From: Eubacteriales bacterium
GTDB taxonomy: Bacteria > Bacillota > Clostridia > Lachnospirales > Lachnospiraceae
Assembly: GCA_030536855.1 (NCBI GenBank)
Contig: JAUNPK010000007.1
Span: forward strand, 1 to 64,000
DNA: 64,000 nucleotides
Direction: 5' to 3'
Part shown: positions 62,187 to 64,000 of the stretch, in pieces
Position numbering within the stretch: position 1 is the stretch's first letter
Layout: each line of letters begins with the position of its first letter
The notes under the pieces: model-generated
What the model was told of the DNA's origin: nothing
What the model saw: the letters and a program-made list of their open reading frames with translations, nothing else
The model's database searches: none
Translations under genes and position numbers: made by a program

Positions 62187-63194
62187 ATGAACATACGAGA
62201 AGAACAGGAAAAAAGAGAACATGAATACATGAGTCCATATGCAAGCTTCAGCGACGAATCAAAGGGAAGAGACAGACAGGAAAAAGCCTGTGAGATGAGG
62301 ACCATATATCAGAGAGACAGAGACAGAATTTTGCATAGTAAGTCCTTTAGAAGACTGAAACATAAGACCCAGGTTTTTCTGGCTCCTGAAGGAGATCATT
62401 ACAGGACAAGACTTACCCATACGCTGGAAGTATCCCAGATTGCAAGAAGCATATCAAGAGCTTTACGGCTCAATGAGGATCTGACAGAAGCAATAGCTTT
62501 GGGACATGACCTTGGACATACGCCTTTTGGTCACGCAGGAGAGAGGACTCTCAATGAACTGTGTCCTTCAGGCTTCAGTCATTATAAGCAGAGCATAAGG
62601 GTTGTGGAGTTTCTGGAAAAAGACGGTCTTGGACTTAACCTTACATGGGAAGTCAGAGATGGGATACTTAACCACAGGACATCAGGACATCCTTCAACTC
62701 TTGAGGGCAAGGTAGTAAGGCTTTCGGATAAGATTGCCTACATAAATCATGATATAGACGATGCCATAAGAGCAAGGATATTCTCTGAGGATGATATTCC
62801 TTCCAGGTATACGGATATTCTGGGTAAATCCACAAAAGAACGTCTCAATACCTTAATTAATGACATAATAATTAACAGTTTGGGGAAAAATGATATTGTT
62901 ATGTCATCAAATGTTCATGAAGCAATGACAGAGTTAAGGAAGTTTATGTTTGCCAGCCTTTATATGAATCCTACAGCCAAGAGTGAGGAAATCAAAGCTG
63001 ATAAACTTATAAGGGAGTTGTATAAATATTATGTGGCTAATCTAGAGGAGCTTCCTGATAACTATAAGAGCTTCATTACCGATATGGGAGAGAAACCTGA
63101 AATAGTGGTATGTGATTACATAGCAGGAATGAGTGATCAGTATTCGGTTAGCAAGTTTCAGGATATATTTGTACCTAAGTCTTGGAAAGGCTAG
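62187..63194 (+). CDS. dgt: Deoxyguanosinetriphosphate triphosphohydrolase-like protein
   Basis: A 335-aa HD-domain dNTPase splitting dGTP or other dNTPs to the nucleoside and tripolyphosphate. Metal ligands: His in TRLTHTLEVSQIA (near 75), the HD pair in LGHDLGHTPFGHAGE (near 112) and Asp in RLSDKIAYINHDIDD (near 188). N-terminal SFRRLKHKTQVFL is typical. dgt just ahead of dnaG is a conserved clostridial order. RBS gaaagg. Confidence 0.94.
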   Translation: MNIREEQEKREHEYMSPYASFSDESKGRDRQEKACEMRTIYQRDRDRILHSKSFRRLKHKTQVFLAPEGDHYRTRLTHTLEVSQIARSISRALRLNEDLTEAIALGHDLGHTPFGHAGERTLNELCPSGFSHYKQSIRVVEFLEKDGLGLNLTWEVRDGILNHRTSGHPSTLEGKVVRLSDKIAYINHDIDDAIRARIFSEDDIPSRYTDILGKSTKERLNTLINDIIINSLGKNDIVMSSNVHEAMTELRKFMFASLYMNPTAKSEEIKADKLIRELYKYYVANLEELPDNYKSFITDMGEKPEIVVCDYIAGMSDQYSVSKFQDIFVPKSWKG

Positions 63195-63219
63195 TTAGAA
63201 AGGATTGAACGGGTGAATA

Positions 63220-64000
63220 ATGTATTCAAACGAAATCATAGATGAAGTTGTATCCAGAAATGACATAGTAGACGTAATTTCCGGGTATGTGAAATTAAAG
63301 AAAAACGGAAGCTCATATGTAGGGCTTTGTCCGTTTCATAATGAAAAGTCTCCTTCTTTTTCCGTGTCGGGACAGAAGCAGTTATATCACTGCTTCGGAT
63401 GTGGAGTTGGAGGAAATGTTATTACATTTGTAATGGAATACGAGAACTACACGTTTCTTGAAGCTGTGAAAATGCTGGGAGAACGGGCAGGACTTGATCT
63501 TCCTGAAGTGGAAGCTTCCGGTGAAGATAAAAAGCTAAGAGACACTAAGCAGAAATTGTTGGAAATTAACAAGATAACTGCTACATATTATTATCATCAG
63601 CTGGGGTCAGAAAAAGGACAGGCAGGTTTAAAATATCTTACAGGAAGAGGCTTGTCTGTGGATACCATAAAAAGGTTCGGACTGGGGTTTGCTCCACAGA
63701 CAACAGGGGAACTTTACCGTATCTTAAAGGAGAAGGGATATGGAGATGATTTGCTTAAGGAATCCGGTGTGTTCACTTATGAGAACGGGGCACGGGACAA
63801 GTTCTGGAACAGAGTAATATTTCCAATTATGGATATCAATAATAAGGTTATTGGATTTGGTGGAAGAGTTATGGGTGACGGAAAACCTAAATACTTGAAT
63901 TCTCCGGAAACCAAGCTCTTCGATAAAAGCCGTAATTTATACGGACTTAATGTTGCAAGGACATCAAGAAAGCCTAATCTTATTATATGTGAAGGATATA
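63220..64000 (+). CDS. dnaG: DNA primase, 3' partial
   Basis: The first 260 codons of primase, cut by the window end. The CHC2 zinc-binding domain is at 40-65 (LCPFHNEKSPSFSV, then HCFGCGVGGN). The start of the catalytic core follows (FWNRVIFPIMDINNKVIGFGGR, near 190-210). Primase lays RNA primers for Okazaki fragments. It starts 25 nt after dgt. rpoD is expected beyond the edge. Confidence 0.97.
   Translation, partial: MYSNEIIDEVVSRNDIVDVISGYVKLKKNGSSYVGLCPFHNEKSPSFSVSGQKQLYHCFGCGVGGNVITFVMEYENYTFLEAVKMLGERAGLDLPEVEASGEDKKLRDTKQKLLEINKITATYYYHQLGSEKGQAGLKYLTGRGLSVDTIKRFGLGFAPQTTGELYRILKEKGYGDDLLKESGVFTYENGARDKFWNRVIFPIMDINNKVIGFGGRVMGDGKPKYLNSPETKLFDKSRNLYGLNVARTSRKPNLIICEGY

Noticed and set aside
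1..64000. tRNA genes, CRISPR arrays, prophage or insertion-sequence transposases
   Set aside because: No cloverleaf with TTCAA-type arms, no regular spacer arrays and no transposase or integrase motifs were seen.

Overview
The window reads as a chromosomal segment of a low-GC, anaerobic, Gram-positive Firmicute of class Clostridia, most likely family Lachnospiraceae. The grounds are AT-rich DNA, strong GGAGG ribosome-binding sites, AUU-started infC in an infC-rpmI-rplT operon, anaerobic-type enzymes (NrdG, HemZ, QueH), spore-associated protein types (SPOR-domain amidase, Csp-like protease) and several families typical of gut Lachnospiraceae (DUF4867, TIGR04086, ArsP-type permease, YetA/exo-rhamnogalacturonan-lyase-like enzyme). 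Genus is not resolved. No tRNA, rRNA, CRISPR array, prophage or insertion sequence was seen. All family names come from recognising motifs by eye; no database search was run.

Layout. 1-3957: the end of a repeat-bearing membrane-anchored protein, then a divergent pair of peptidoglycan-related genes. 3976-5400: promoter, L20-type attenuator leader, infC-rpmI-rplT, terminator. 5494-8361: a trigger-factor-like lipoprotein, facing nrdG-dut-mgtC on the minus strand. 8512-18667: a rhamnogalacturonan-lyase-like protein and a sugar isomerase, followed at short spacing by rel, an MBL hydrolase, hemZ, an HD-GYP protein and aspS. 18708-21454: glyA, a large inverted repeat and an AI-2E family permease. 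21512-28727: arginine biosynthesis (argG divergent from argC-argJ-argB-argD, with promoters and an ARG box), ending in a solute-binding lipoprotein. 28799-35421: a small DMT permease, an RlmI-like methyltransferase, a PHP phosphoesterase, a DUF1653 protein, ddl-murF and a small lipoprotein.

35505-41605 is the most unusual block: a compact Tad/type IVb-pilus-like operon with its own promoter and a leader of about 200 nt. It holds a CpaF/VirB11-type ATPase, a fused TadB/TadC-like membrane protein, three tiny single-span peptides of 66, 34 and 46 aa, two pseudopilin-like proteins, a lipoprotein with an acidic repeat region, and a secreted protein with InlB-type repeats. No canonical prepilin or prepilin peptidase is visible.

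41708-51034: PAP2 phosphatase and a metal permease, then a pentose-catabolism cluster (DUF4867, FucI/AraI-type isomerase, xylulokinase, transaldolase, ROK regulator) and a DUF2079 membrane protein. 51118-57907: two aminotransferases, queH, a LiaF-like protein, an AbiEi-like protein without a partner toxin, then a THF riboswitch controlling an unusually long FolT-type transporter, yfcE and a zinc-ribbon membrane protein. 58008-64000: Csp-like subtilase, RrF2 regulator, CNNM/CBS protein (minus strand), TIGR04086 protein, dgt and the start of dnaG, which is cut by the window edge.
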